Source of the DNA: Caenispirillum bisanense
GTDB taxonomy: Bacteria > Pseudomonadota > Alphaproteobacteria > Rhodospirillales > Rhodospirillaceae
Assembly: GCF_900230255.1 (NCBI RefSeq)
Contig: NZ_OCNJ01000013.1
Location: 31,735 to 95,734 of the forward strand
DNA length: 64,000 nt
Reading direction: 5' to 3'
The position numbers and the translations under genes were made by a program. Shown here one piece after another: positions 1-8,715 of this stretch. The notes beneath the pieces were generated by a model. The model did not search any database and had not been told where the DNA came from. It saw only the letters and a list, made by a program, of their open reading frames with translations. Numbering within the stretch: position 1 is the first letter of the stretch; the number at the start of each line of letters is the position of its first letter.

Positions 1-98
1 AAGCCGCTGGTGTGCCCTCGGGGCTTCCACCACATTCCCGCCACCGCGCCGGAGGTTAACCGGCGATCGGCAAATCAACTGTAAAACGAGATAGTCCC

Positions 99-494
99 AT
101 GTGGCCCTATGACGACAGCGAAGCCGACTGGCTGGGTGCGTCCGCCCCCGCCGTGACGGTGCCGTCTGCCGCGACCGTCGTTTCCCTCGACACCGTCCGC
201 AGCGAGGCCCGCAAGGCCGCCGCGCCGACCGTCGAGATCCCCGCCGCCGAGGCCGGCCTGGTCGGCCGCCTCATCGGCCGCATCCGTTCCTGGCGCGACC
301 GCCAGGACGCCCGTGCCCGGCTGTACTCCATGAGCGACCGCGAACTGGCCGACATCGGCCTGACCCGCGACGCCATCGACTACGCCGTCGGCACCACCGA
401 AACCGCCCGCAAGCCGTCCTACGACACGGGCGTGCTGGGTGGTGCGGTGCACGGCCTGACCCGCGGTGCCACCAACTGGTGGCAGGCGGCGTAA
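99..494 (+). CDS. DUF1127 domain small protein, long form (131 aa)
   Basis: The C-terminal half (about residues 66-103) has the DUF1127 signature: a basic Trp/Arg helix (RSWRDRQDARARLYSM) followed by SDRELADIGLTRDAI. The first 60 residues are an Ala/Val/Pro-rich low-complexity extension that most DUF1127 proteins lack. Short DUF1127 proteins in alphaproteobacteria have been linked to RNA-level regulation and stress or phosphate responses; the role here is not shown by the sequence. A strong hairpin terminator follows at 529. A second, shorter DUF1127 gene lies at 736 on the same strand with the same SDRELADIGLTRD core, so the two look like paralogues. Confidence 0.8.
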   Translation: MWPYDDSEADWLGASAPAVTVPSAATVVSLDTVRSEARKAAAPTVEIPAAEAGLVGRLIGRIRSWRDRQDARARLYSMSDRELADIGLTRDAIDYAVGTTETARKPSYDTGVLGGAVHGLTRGATNWWQAA

Positions 495-528
495 CCCGCT
501 GCGGCGCAGTCTCCTCTCTCGCGCCGAT

Positions 529-571
529 GAAGGCCCGTCCGGACCCTGGTCCTGGCGGGCCTTCTCCTTTT
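529..571 (+). terminator. Rho-independent terminator after the first DUF1127 gene
   Basis: The arms GAAGGCCCG (529-537) and CGGGCCTTC (556-564) pair perfectly over 9 bp and are followed by TCCTTTTC. It lies 35 bp past the stop codon, so the two DUF1127 genes are probably separate transcription units. Confidence 0.75.
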
Positions 572-735
572 CGGTCCCGCCGTGACGATGGTCACGCCGA
601 CCAATGCAGGCGCCGCATTGCAGACCGGCGGTTGAGCGGGGTGGTCGAAATCGGCCGCGAGCGTATCTTTCCGGACAGACGATGCGGGATTACCGCACCT
701 GCACACACAGTCCGAGAAAGCCCACGGAGAGTGCC

Positions 736-921
736 ATGAAACCCCTGTTCCTCATCGACCGCCTCGCCGACAGCCTGCACGCCTGGCACGAACGCCATCT
801 GGTGCGCGACAGCCTGGCCGGCATGTCCGACCGCGAGCTGGCCGACATCGGCCTGACCCGCGACGACATTGACGCCGTCGCCGACGGCCGCTTCGGCAAG
901 GACGCCGAGCGCCTGCACTGA
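736..921 (+). CDS. DUF1127 domain small protein (61 aa)
   Basis: A typical-length DUF1127 protein: an amphipathic N-terminal helix, then GMSDRELADIGLTRDDIDAV at about residues 30-49. The ATG at 736 follows a GGAGAG box. It shares its core with the gene at 99 but lacks the long N-terminal extension. A GC-rich stem-loop (931-961) separates it from the convergent prmA gene. The exact function is unknown; RNA binding is a family-level suggestion only. Confidence 0.8.
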   Translation: MKPLFLIDRLADSLHAWHERHLVRDSLAGMSDRELADIGLTRDDIDAVADGRFGKDAERLH

Positions 922-971
922 GGCGCCCCCGAGGCCGCCGCCGTCCGGCGGCGCCGGCCTCGGTCGCAGCC

Positions 972-1868
972 TCAGCGCGTCAGCACCAGCGTCGCCCACG
1001 GGTCGAGGGCGTAGCGCTTTTCCAGCACCAGCCCCTGCAGACGATAGGCGTTGAGCACCATCGGCTCCTGCCGGCGCAGCAGGCCGGCGAGGATCACCTT
1101 GCCGCCGGGCGCCAGGGTGGCCGCCACGTCCTTGGCCATGCGCACCAGCGGACGCGCCAGGATGTTGGCGAAGATCAGGTCGTAGGGGCCGTTGCGCGGC
1201 ACGTCGCGATGGGCGAAGCCGTTGCCGGCGAAGCTGGTGACCAGCCGCTCCACGGCGTTGCGGCGGGCGTTGATGTCGGTCACCCGCACCGCCTCGGCGT
1301 CGATGTCGACCGCCGTCAGCGGGCAGGCCCAGGTCTTCACCGCCGCGATGCCGAGGATGCCGGTGCCGCAGCCCATGTCGAGCACGTTGCGGAAGCGGCG
1401 GCGCTTGGCCAGCGTGTCGAGCGCCAGCAGGCAGCCGTAGGTGCTCTGGTGCTCGCCCGAGCCGAAGGCGGTGGCGGCGTCGACCAGCAGCGGAATGCTG
1501 CCGACCGGCGGGGCGTCCTCGTAATGGCTGCCGTGGATGAAGTAGCGCCCGGCCTGGATGGGCGGGAAGGCCTGCAGGTTCTCCGCCAGCCAGTTGCGCT
1601 GCGCCTCGCGCGCGATCTCGAACGCCGGCTCCGGCACGCCGGCGACGGCGGCGGCGAGCGCCATGGAGGCGGCGACGCCGCTGCGGTCCGGCTCCCCTTC
1701 CGCATAGCCGTCCAGGCGCCACAGGGCGTCGTCGCGGTCGTCGTCTTCCACCTCGAACTCCAGCACCGCGTCGCAGTGGTCCTGCAGCGCCGCCTCGAAG
1801 GCGGGAATGGCGAAGCGCGGCACGATGGTCTGGATGTGCCAGATGTCGGCGGAGTCCTTGCCGGTCAT
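972..1868 (-). CDS. prmA: Ribosomal protein L11 methyltransferase PrmA
   Basis: This SAM-dependent methyltransferase modifies ribosomal protein L11 in the cytoplasm. The 298-residue product has the usual two-domain layout: an N-terminal substrate-recognition part (1-100), then a class I methyltransferase fold with FGSGEH (135-140), the SAM loop VLDMGCGTGILG (162-173) and the catalytic-region motif ANIL (234-237). The ATG at 1868 is preceded by GGAAGAG; an ATG 14 codons upstream has no such site. It stands alone, convergent with the DUF1127 gene. The length matches alphaproteobacterial PrmA. Confidence 0.93.
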   Translation of the reverse strand: MTGKDSADIWHIQTIVPRFAIPAFEAALQDHCDAVLEFEVEDDDRDDALWRLDGYAEGEPDRSGVAASMALAAAVAGVPEPAFEIAREAQRNWLAENLQAFPPIQAGRYFIHGSHYEDAPPVGSIPLLVDAATAFGSGEHQSTYGCLLALDTLAKRRRFRNVLDMGCGTGILGIAAVKTWACPLTAVDIDAEAVRVTDINARRNAVERLVTSFAGNGFAHRDVPRNGPYDLIFANILARPLVRMAKDVAATLAPGGKVILAGLLRRQEPMVLNAYRLQGLVLEKRYALDPWATLVLTR

Positions 1869-2067
1869 GGTCTCTTCCGGTGAAGCGAGGGGATGCCGTC
1901 CGTCTAGCACAGGGAACGCCGGAAGTCATGCGGAGCGCGCAGTGCTGCACCGCAAAATAGGTCAGTCCAAGATAACCGAAACGGGACTATCTTCGGGCCT
2001 GCAAGGATGCCTTCGACGGCGCGGCCTTTTCCCGGAGGCGCGCCAGAAAAACAGAGAGTAGAGTGCC

Positions 2068-2250
2068 ATGACCGCCAAGACGCCGACCGCCCGCGACTTC
2101 CACGTCCCGACCTTCGCCGAGATCCACGAGATCGAGCGCCGCGCCCACGAGCTGCGCGCCGCCGAGATCTCCCATCTCGCCCGCGCTGCCGTCGCCTGGG
2201 TGCGCGGCGTGCTGCACATCGGCCACGGCGGCAGCGCGGTGACCCACTGA
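2068..2250 (+). CDS. Small charged helical protein (60 aa), unknown function
   Basis: A 60-residue protein with an acidic/basic helix (residues 18-45, EIHEIERRAHELRAAEISHL then ARAAVAWVRG) that resembles the small helical proteins common in alphaproteobacteria, near DUF1127 or RSP_7527-like proteins. It starts with ATG after AGAGAGTAGAG and is followed by a strong terminator, which supports it being an expressed monocistronic gene. It lacks the SDRELADIG core, so it is not called DUF1127. Confidence 0.6.
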   Translation: MTAKTPTARDFHVPTFAEIHEIERRAHELRAAEISHLARAAVAWVRGVLHIGHGGSAVTH

Positions 2251-2328
2251 CCCTCGGGGTCACTGCCGGCGGGTGACGGGACGGCCGGCCCCGGTCGCAC
2301 TGGACGCCTCGCCCTCCCCGCCGACACG

Positions 2329-2385
2329 AAACCCGCCGATCCTGCCGTGCCCTTCCCCTTGGGCGCGGCGGGGCGGCGGGTTTTT
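2329..2385. terminator. Hairpin terminator between convergent genes
   Basis: AAACCCGCCG (2329-2338) pairs perfectly with CGGCGGGTTT (2374-2383), followed by TTCG. The A-run/T-run flanks let it work in both directions, ending the small gene at 2068 and the convergent MFS gene at 2402. Confidence 0.7.
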
Positions 2386-2401
2386 CGTGCGCCGACCGCG
2401 C

Positions 2402-3637
2402 CTATTCGGCGGCGGCGGCGGGCAGCCGCACCAACTTGCGCTCGTCGATGGGCCAGTGCAAGAGCGCCGCGACGATGCCGAGCGCGACGCCCGACCACCA
2501 CACGATGTCGTAGGATCCGGTGGCGTCGTACAGCACGCCGCCCATCCACACGCCCAGGAAGGCGCCGATCTGGTGCCCGAAGAAGACGATGCCGAACAGC
2601 GTCGCCATGTAGCGCGGCCCGAAGATCTGCGCCACCAGGCCCGAGGTCGGCGGCACCGTCGACAGCCACAGCAGCCCGATGGCGGCCGAGAATACCAGCA
2701 CGCTGGCGGTGGAGATGGGCAGCAGGACGAAGGCGGCGATCACCACGGCGCGCGTCACGTAGATGATCGACAGCAGGTACTTCTTGCTGTAGCGCCCGGC
2801 CAGCAGGCCGGCGGAATAGGCGCCGATGACGTTGAACAGCCCGACCAGCCCCAAGGCCCAAGCGCCCAGCGCCGGGCTCAGGCCCTTGTCGACGATGTAG
2901 GCCGGCAGGTGGGTCTGGATGAAGGCGACGTGGAAGCCGCACACGAAGAAGCCGAAGAACAGCAGCACGTAGCCGCGGTGGGCGAAGGCCTCGCGCACCG
3001 CCTCGCCGATGCTCTGGTCGAAGCCGCCGGCGGCGGGCTTGGCGGGCTTGCCCTTCAGCGCCGGCGCCAGCACGGCGATGAGCAGCGCCAGCGACCCCAT
3101 CAGCACCAGCGCCGTCTGCCAGCCGTAGGCGGAGATGAACCCCTGCCCCAGCGGCACCAGCAGGAACTGGCCGAGCGACCCGGTGGCCGTGCCGAGGCCG
3201 AGCGCCCACGAGCGTTTTTCCTCCGGCACCACGCGCGCCATGGCGGCCAGCGCGATGGCGAAGGACGACCCGGCGAGGCCCATGCCGACGATCAGGCCGC
3301 CGGTCAGGGTAATGGCGGTCGGCGTCGTCGACACCGCCATGAGCATGGTGCCGGCGGCATAGAGGAAACCGCCGGCCACCAGCACGCGGGCGGTGCCGAA
3401 GCGGTCGGCGATGGCGCCGGCGAAGGGCTGGCCGGCGCCCCACAGCAGGTTCTGCACGGCGATGGCGGTGGCGAAGACCTCGCGCCCCCAGCCGTTGGCC
3501 GCACTCATGGGTTCGAGGAACAGGCCGAAGCCGGCGCGCACGCCGAAGTTCAGCAGGCCGACCATGCAGGCGGCGACGATCACCACCAGCACGGCGTTGC
3601 GCACGGCGGGCGCGGAAGATGGGGGAGCAGTGCTCAT
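2402..3637 (-). CDS. MFS transporter (monocarboxylate/oxalate-formate type)
   Basis: The 411-residue protein has about 12 hydrophobic segments. It has a cytoplasmic loop between TM2 and TM3 reading GAIADRFGTARVLV, the classic MFS DRxGxRxV signature. It has a charged central loop (about 195-215, KGKPAKPAAGG) between two six-helix halves. The overall pattern (RAGFGLFLEPM near TM1) resembles the OFA or monocarboxylate branch of MFS, but the substrate cannot be read from sequence. The ATG at 3637 was chosen because upstream in-frame sequence is low-complexity. A YHS-like gene lies just upstream on the same strand. Confidence 0.85.
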   Translation of the reverse strand: MSTAPPSSAPAVRNAVLVVIVAACMVGLLNFGVRAGFGLFLEPMSAANGWGREVFATAIAVQNLLWGAGQPFAGAIADRFGTARVLVAGGFLYAAGTMLMAVSTTPTAITLTGGLIVGMGLAGSSFAIALAAMARVVPEEKRSWALGLGTATGSLGQFLLVPLGQGFISAYGWQTALVLMGSLALLIAVLAPALKGKPAKPAAGGFDQSIGEAVREAFAHRGYVLLFFGFFVCGFHVAFIQTHLPAYIVDKGLSPALGAWALGLVGLFNVIGAYSAGLLAGRYSKKYLLSIIYVTRAVVIAAFVLLPISTASVLVFSAAIGLLWLSTVPPTSGLVAQIFGPRYMATLFGIVFFGHQIGAFLGVWMGGVLYDATGSYDIVWWSGVALGIVAALLHWPIDERKLVRLPAAAAE

Positions 3638-3669
3638 CGACAGGGTTCCCGGTTCAGAATCCGACCATC

Positions 3670-3906
3670 CTACTGCACTTCGAGCAGCGGTCCAGCGGGG
3701 CGCTTGGCCGCTTCCGCCTCCTCCGCCGCCTCGATGACGCAGTCGAAGGTGCCGAGGGCGCGGGCGAACTTGTCGCGGCAGCCGGGATTGCAGAAGCCGA
3801 CGACGCGGCCGCGGTAGAGCGTCAGGCTGTCGGCCGACACCGGATCGCCCGACCACGGGCACACCTGATTGACGCTGTCTTCGACGCGGAGTTGGGGGGC
3901 GGGCAT
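3670..3906 (-). CDS. YHS-like small metal-site protein (78 aa)
   Basis: The core VCPWSGDPVSADSLTLYRG followed by VVGFCNPGCRDKFARAL has the Cys-x-(Ser/Gly) and FCNPGCRDKF arrangement of YHS-type heavy-metal-binding modules (Cys at about 16, 39 and 43). Close relatives are often mislabelled glutathione S-transferase. It sits 32 bp upstream of the MFS gene on the same strand and may be co-transcribed with it. The function is unknown; metal binding is inferred from the cysteines. Confidence 0.65.
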   Translation of the reverse strand: MPAPQLRVEDSVNQVCPWSGDPVSADSLTLYRGRVVGFCNPGCRDKFARALGTFDCVIEAAEEAEAAKRPAGPLLEVQ

Positions 3907-4066
3907 GGGAGGGGGCTCCGGATGGATCGCATGGTCCCGCCATCCTGCCCTGCGCCCACGATGACAGGAACGACAAGGACCCCATGGATCGTGCCACCAC
4001 TGTCATGGCAGGATGGATGGGATCGTCGCCCCTGTGCCACGCCGCGCCCTGGATAAGGCTCGCCTC

Positions 4067-5092
4067 ATGGACCCGTCCGCCCGACTTCCGCGCCGCATCG
4101 CCATCCTGGCGCCCTCGGGCCTGCAGAGCCTCGACCTCGCCGGGCCGCTGGAGGTGTTCAACCACGCCGGCCGCCTGGCGCCGCGCGCCTATGCCTCGCC
4201 GGTGGCGGTGGTGGGCGTGGGCGGCGGCGTCGTCACCGCGTCGAGCGGCCTGCGCATGCTCGTCGATCCGCTGGAGGACGTCGATCCGGCCACCCTGCAA
4301 ACCCTCGTCGTCGCCGGCGGCCCAGGCGTCCACGACGTCGAGGCCAATGCCGCCGCCGTCGACTGGCTGCGCCGCCACGGCCCCGGCCTGCCGCGGCTCG
4401 CCAGCGTCTGCACCGGCGCCTATCTGCTGGCCGCCGCCGGCCTGCTCGACGGGCGGCGGGCGACCACCCACTGGAAGTACACGGCCTCCCTCGCCCGCCG
4501 CTATCCGGCGGTGCGGGTGGAGCCCGACGCCCTGTTCGTCGACGACGGCAACATCCACACCGCCGCCGGCGTCACCGCCGGCATCGACCTGGCGCTGGCG
4601 CTGGTGGAGGCCGACGCCGGCCGCGCCGTGGCGCTGGAGATCGCGCGGCTGCTCGTCGTCTACCTGCGGCGCCCCGGCGGCCAAGCCCAGTTCAGCGCCG
4701 CCTTGCGCGCCCAGAGCCGCACCGCCAGCGAGCGCCTGGAAGCCCTGGTGGCCTGGATCGCCGACCACCTGGACGGCGACTTGTCGGTGGAGGCCCTGGC
4801 CGATCAGGCGGGCATGAGCCCGCGCACGCTGGCCCGCCAGTTCACCCGCGACTTCGGCCAGAGCCCCGGCCGCTACGTCGCCGCCGCCCGCCTGGACGAA
4901 GCCCGCCGCCTGCTGCTCGACGCCCCCGACCTGCCGTTGGCGACGGTGGCGGCGCGCGTCGGGCTGGAGACGGCGGAAGGGCTGCGGCAGGCCTTCCAGC
5001 GCAGCCTGGGCGTCGCCCCGGAAGCCTTCCGCCGCCAGTTCGCCACCGCCCGCCGCCGCGGCGCCGAGACGCCGCCGGTGGCGCCGGCCTAA
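4067..5092 (+). CDS. GlxA-family AraC-type transcription regulator (DJ-1/PfpI + HTH)
   Basis: The N-terminal half (about 8-185) is a DJ-1/PfpI class I glutamine-amidotransferase-like fold with the nucleophile-elbow region ASVCTGAYLLAAAGLLDG and the TTHW motif after it. The C-terminal part (about 220-325) has two AraC helix-turn-helices (VEALADQAGMSPRTLARQF and LATVAARVGLETAEGLRQAF). This two-domain layout defines the GlxA family of regulators. The ATG at 4067 follows AAGG; an earlier in-frame ATG (4013) would add an unlikely extension. Its stop codon overlaps that of the convergent gene at 5089. Confidence 0.88.
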   Translation: MDPSARLPRRIAILAPSGLQSLDLAGPLEVFNHAGRLAPRAYASPVAVVGVGGGVVTASSGLRMLVDPLEDVDPATLQTLVVAGGPGVHDVEANAAAVDWLRRHGPGLPRLASVCTGAYLLAAAGLLDGRRATTHWKYTASLARRYPAVRVEPDALFVDDGNIHTAAGVTAGIDLALALVEADAGRAVALEIARLLVVYLRRPGGQAQFSAALRAQSRTASERLEALVAWIADHLDGDLSVEALADQAGMSPRTLARQFTRDFGQSPGRYVAAARLDEARRLLLDAPDLPLATVAARVGLETAEGLRQAFQRSLGVAPEAFRRQFATARRRGAETPPVAPA

Positions 5093-5871
5093 GGCAGCGA
5101 CCGGCAGGCGCGCTTGAGCAGCGCCGCCGTCTCGCGCCCCGGGCTCTCCACCGCCCAGCGCTCGGCGAGCGTGCGCAGCCAGTCAGGGCGCGTCTTGCCG
5201 GCATCGTTGAGCCAGTTGGCGACGGAATTCCGCACGTATTGGGACGGATCGGCCTTCAGGGGCTCCAGCACCGGCAACGCCGACTCCGGCCGCTCCTTGA
5301 ACAGGCCGATGTGGGCGCACCATACGCCGCGCGGCCGCGTCGCCTCGCTGGCGAAGCGGCGCAGGTTCTCCGACGACTCGGCGGTCCAGGGTGTCAGCAA
5401 CGCCACCGCCCGCTCCGGCTCGGCGGCGAGATGCGGCCGCACCGCCAGCCAGGCCCATTCGCGCACCCCGAAATGCCCGTCGTCGGCGAGCGGCCGGATC
5501 AGAGCCAAACGCTCGGTCAGGTCGAGCCCCGGGCGACCGCCGACGACGAAGGCCGCCCAGCCGCGCACGCAATCCGACGGATGCGCCACCGTCGCCTCCA
5601 GGGCCGCCTCCGCCCCCAGCGACTCGGCGAGCAGCGCCGCCGCCAGCGCCATGCGCCGGGTCACCCCCTCCCCCGCCGCCGCCCGCAGCGGCTCCGCCGG
5701 CACCGCCGGGAAGCAGGCCGCCATGAGCCGGGCGAAATCCATGGCGAGCGTTTCCGACAGCGTCGCCGCCTCGGCCGTGCCGGCTTCGAGGGCCGCCAGC
5801 ACGGCGGGATCGACGGTGGCGCGACTGGCGGCGCCGGTGCGGCGCGCGGCAGGAGTGGCGGCAGACGGCAT
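5089..5871 (-). CDS. HEAT-repeat protein, DNA alkylation repair (AlkD)-like
   Basis: The 260-residue all-helical protein has HEAT-like repeats such as ADDGHFGVREWAWLAVRPHL, ENLRRFASEATRPRGVW and DPSQYVRNSVANWLNDAGK. The RRFASE...W and YVRNSVANWLND motifs are typical of the AlkC/AlkD superfamily of alkylpurine DNA glycosylases. The catalytic aspartate cannot be assigned with confidence. It is convergent with the GlxA-type regulator, the stop codons overlapping (TAG at 5089-5091, TAA at 5090-5092). The start at 5871 is the first ATG that gives the conserved part without a low-complexity leader. Confidence 0.7.
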   Translation of the reverse strand: MPSAATPAARRTGAASRATVDPAVLAALEAGTAEAATLSETLAMDFARLMAACFPAVPAEPLRAAAGEGVTRRMALAAALLAESLGAEAALEATVAHPSDCVRGWAAFVVGGRPGLDLTERLALIRPLADDGHFGVREWAWLAVRPHLAAEPERAVALLTPWTAESSENLRRFASEATRPRGVWCAHIGLFKERPESALPVLEPLKADPSQYVRNSVANWLNDAGKTRPDWLRTLAERWAVESPGRETAALLKRACRSLP

Positions 5872-5980
5872 GGCGAACTCCGCAAGATCGGTCGGGCCGG
5901 CGCCGGGCGGCGCAGCTATGCTGCGACCATACCGCCGAAGGGAGCCGCTGGACATGATCGACGCACGCACCCGCCGCCAA

Positions 5981-6015
5981 GAGAAACGGCGCGGCTCCTT
6001 GCGGAACCGCGCCGT
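5981..6015 (-). terminator. Terminator downstream of asd
   Basis: On the minus strand, ACGGCGCGG (6015-6007) pairs perfectly with CCGCGCCGT (5994-5986), followed by TTCTCTT. It lies about 35 bp past the asd stop codon. Confidence 0.75.
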
Positions 6016-6049
6016 CGTCACATCGGCTCGATGAGGGGCAGGCCGCGCG

Positions 6050-7078
6050 TCAGCGGACCTTGCCGGCCACCACGCATTCGGCGATCTGCACCGCGTTCAG
6101 GGCGGCGCCCTTCAGCAGCTGGTCACCGGAGACGAACAGATCCAGGCCGTTGTCGCCGAACACCGCGTTCTTGCGGATGCGGCCCACCTCGACGTCGTAC
6201 TTGCCCGAGGCGTTGAGCGGCATCGGGTAGACGTTGTTGGCGGTGTCGTCCACCAGCTTGACGCCCGGCGCATCGCCCAGCACCGCACGGGCGCGGGCGA
6301 CGTCGACCGGCTTCTCGGTCTCGATGGTGGCGGCTTCCGAGTGGGCGCGCAGGATGGGGATGCGCACCGCGGTGCAGGAGACGGGCAGGTCCGGCAGGCC
6401 CATGATCTTGCGGGTCTCCCAGGTGACCTTCATCTCCTCCTTCGTGTAGCCGTTGTCCTGGAACTTGTCGATGTGCGGGATGACGTTGAACGGCAGCGGG
6501 TGCGCGAACACCTTGTTGCCGGCCTGACCGCCGTTGAGGGCGGCGCGGGTTTCGTCCTCCAGTTCCTTCATGCCTTCCGCACCGGCGCCCGAGGCCGCCT
6601 GATAGGTCGACACGATGACGCGCTTGATGCCGAATTCCTTGTGCAGCGGCGCCAGCGCCACCACCAGGATGGCCGTGGTGCAGTTCGGGTTGGCGATGAT
6701 CTTGCTGTCGCCGATGGCGTGCGGGTTGATTTCGGGCACCACCAGCGGCTTGTCGTCGTCGTAGCGGAAGGCCGACGAGTTGTCGATCACCGTCACGCCG
6801 CGGGCGGCCAGCTGCGGCGCGTATTCCTTGGAGAAGTCACCGGACACGGCGAGCAGCGCGATGTCGCACTCGGCCACCGAATCGACGGTGAATTCCTCGA
6901 TAGTCTTCGAGCCGAAGGGAGTCTCCAGGGTTTTGCCGGCAGACCGCGCAGAGGCGAACAGCCGCAGGTCGGTGAGCGGGAATTTGCGGTCGTGCAGAAC
7001 GGCGACCATCTCGGCACCGACCGCACCCGTCACACCCACCACGGCGACCTTCACCCCGGGAACCATATCCTTCGTCAT
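6050..7078 (-). CDS. asd: Aspartate-semialdehyde dehydrogenase
   Basis: This enzyme reduces aspartyl phosphate to aspartate semialdehyde with NADPH, at the branch to lysine/diaminopimelate, threonine and methionine. The 342-residue product has the N-terminal nucleotide loop VGVTGAVG (14-21), the catalytic cysteine in NPNCTT (Cys133), substrate-binding R239 and the general base His246 in [10 protein letters not shown]. The length and motifs match the Gram-negative-type enzyme. The ATG at 7078 lies just downstream of AGGAG. The gene is monocistronic with its own terminator. Confidence 0.95.
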   Translation of the reverse strand: MTKDMVPGVKVAVVGVTGAVGAEMVAVLHDRKFPLTDLRLFASARSAGKTLETPFGSKTIEEFTVDSVAECDIALLAVSGDFSKEYAPQLAARGVTVIDNSSAFRYDDDKPLVVPEINPHAIGDSKIIANPNCTTAILVVALAPLHKEFGIKRVIVSTYQAASGAGAEGMKELEDETRAALNGGQAGNKVFAHPLPFNVIPHIDKFQDNGYTKEEMKVTWETRKIMGLPDLPVSCTAVRIPILRAHSEAATIETEKPVDVARARAVLGDAPGVKLVDDTANNVYPMPLNASGKYDVEVGRIRKNAVFGDNGLDLFVSGDQLLKGAALNAVQIAECVVAGKVR

Positions 7079-7322
7079 CTAAAACTCCTGTGGTCCTTCG
7101 TAAGGAGGGGCGCTTTCTAACAGATTTCGAAGCATCTTTGAACCGGCTTTGTTCCACGACGAACACGAGTATCGCCGTCGGATATTTCACGTGGGTACAA
7201 TGGGCGGAAAATCCAGCGCTTTCCGCCTTTACGTTTTCTTTAGCCGCATGCGATAAGACCGCACTGTCGCCGCGCCCGCCGTCCGGCCGCCGCCGCGACC
7301 CTCCCGACGACAGAGACTCGGC

Positions 7323-7544
7323 ATGATCGCTTACGCCGCCGAGGCCGCCGGCCTCGCCTCCGCCATGCCCGTGCTGCTGGCCGCCGCCGCCCTGCTGGCC
7401 GCCGGCTGGGTCGCCCTGCCGCAGGCCATGGGCGCCTTCGCCACCATCCTCGGCCCGGCGCTGCACCGGCTGCTGGGCGGCGCCGTCATCGGCCTCTATT
7501 CCGCCTGGGTCGCCACCTCGGCCATGGTGCTCGCCGGCCTGTGA
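7323..7544 (+). CDS. Small hydrophobic membrane protein (73 aa)
   Basis: Almost entirely hydrophobic, with two likely membrane helices (about residues 12-38 and 48-71) joined by a short loop with His-Arg. No family is recognised. It starts at ATG 7323 after a GACAGAGACTC leader and precedes the phnA-like gene by 75 bp. Function unknown. Confidence 0.5.
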   Translation: MIAYAAEAAGLASAMPVLLAAAALLAAGWVALPQAMGAFATILGPALHRLLGGAVIGLYSAWVATSAMVLAGL

Positions 7545-7619
7545 GGCGTTGACGGGGGCGGCGCCGGGCGGCTACACGTCGCGCCACCGGCACGTGCCGG
7601 CAACAGCCGAGGACACCCC

Positions 7620-7970
7620 ATGGCCGACGGATACTCCTGCCCCGCGTGCGGCTCCGCCAACGCTTATCACGACGGCTCCCTGTGGGTCTGCCCGGACTGT
7701 GCCCACGAATGGAACCCCGACACCGCCGGCGCCGAAGCGGGCGGCGAGGCCGTCATCCGTGACGCCAACGGCAACCCGCTGGCCGACGGCGACAGCGTCA
7801 CCGTCATCAAGGACCTGAAGGTCAAGGGCTCGTCCCTGGTGGTCAAGGGCGGCACCAAGGTGAAGAACATCCGCCTGGTGACCGACGCCACCGACGGCCA
7901 CGACATCGCCTGCAAGATCGACGGCCTGGGCGCCATGAACCTCAAGTCGGAATTCGTCAAGAAGGCCTGA
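7620..7970 (+). CDS. phnA: PhnA/YjdM-family zinc-ribbon protein
   Basis: The 116-residue protein has an N-terminal zinc ribbon with CPAC (7-10) and CPDC (24-27). The all-beta PhnA domain follows, with [23 protein letters not shown] and a lysine-rich C-terminus. This is the full length of the YjdM (formerly PhnA) family. Despite the name, a role in phosphonate use is not established for the family in general. It is alone between a small membrane protein and the convergent LysE exporter. Confidence 0.9.
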   Translation: MADGYSCPACGSANAYHDGSLWVCPDCAHEWNPDTAGAEAGGEAVIRDANGNPLADGDSVTVIKDLKVKGSSLVVKGGTKVKNIRLVTDATDGHDIACKIDGLGAMNLKSEFVKKA

Positions 7971-8002
7971 CGCCCCACCCCTGCGGTCGTCGCCGCCGCG
8001 CC

Positions 8003-8635
8003 TCAGCCCCGGCGCGACGCCGCCAGGGCGAGGCCGGCGCCGATCAGCGCCGTGCCGCTGACGCGGTTGGCGATGCGGCGGCCGCGCACGCTGGTCATGA
8101 ACCGGCCGAGCCCGCCGCCCGAGGCGGCATAGAGCGCCAGCGCCACCACCTCGAGCGCCAGGAAGGCCGCCCCCATGGCGAGCAGCTGCGGCCACGCCGG
8201 CAGGGCAGAGTCTAGGAACTGCGGGAAGAAGGCGGTGAACACCAGGATGGCCTTCGGGTTGCTGGCGGCGATGAGGAACTCGCGCCGCGCCAGGGTGCCG
8301 ATCACCCGCCGCCCGGCCGCCTCCGCCGCGCCGCCGGTCGCCAGCTCCGCCACCGGCGCCCGCCACAGCTTGACGCCGAGATAGACCAGATAGGCCGCCC
8401 CCACCCACTTCAGCACGGCGAAGGCCGTGGCGGAGGTCGCCAGCAGCGCACCGAGCCCGAGCACGGTCAGCCCGATCAGCGTCGCGAAGGCCGGCAACCG
8501 CCCGAGCCCGCCCGCCAGCGCCGTGGCGAAGCCGAACCGCACGCCGTTGTTCATGGCGAGCAGGTTGTTGGGCCCCGGCGACAGGTTGATGAGAAAGGTC
8601 GCGGGCACGAAAACCAGCCACATGTCCCAGCCCAT
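8003..8635 (-). CDS. LysE/RhtB-family amino-acid exporter
   Basis: The 210-residue inner-membrane protein has about six helices and the family hallmark SPGPNNLLAMNNGVRFG after TM1 (residues 19-35), plus LKWVGAAYLVYLGVKLWR and the SNPKAILVFTAFFPQF motif in the second half. The family exports amino acids such as lysine, homoserine or threonine; the substrate is not predictable. The ATG at 8635 gives the standard N-terminus. Confidence 0.9.
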   Translation of the reverse strand: MGWDMWLVFVPATFLINLSPGPNNLLAMNNGVRFGFATALAGGLGRLPAFATLIGLTVLGLGALLATSATAFAVLKWVGAAYLVYLGVKLWRAPVAELATGGAAEAAGRRVIGTLARREFLIAASNPKAILVFTAFFPQFLDSALPAWPQLLAMGAAFLALEVVALALYAASGGGLGRFMTSVRGRRIANRVSGTALIGAGLALAASRRG

Positions 8636-8715
8636 GGCGGGAGCCTCCGACAGACGCGGGTGAAGGCGGCCATTGGAGCGGCGGCGGGCGCCGCTCCGCA
8701 AGGGCCATTCCGGGC

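Noticed and set aside
2273..3817. A 514-residue open frame antisense to the MFS transporter
   Set aside because: The product is His/Gln/Gly-rich without domains, and the opposite strand codes for a complete 12-helix transporter.
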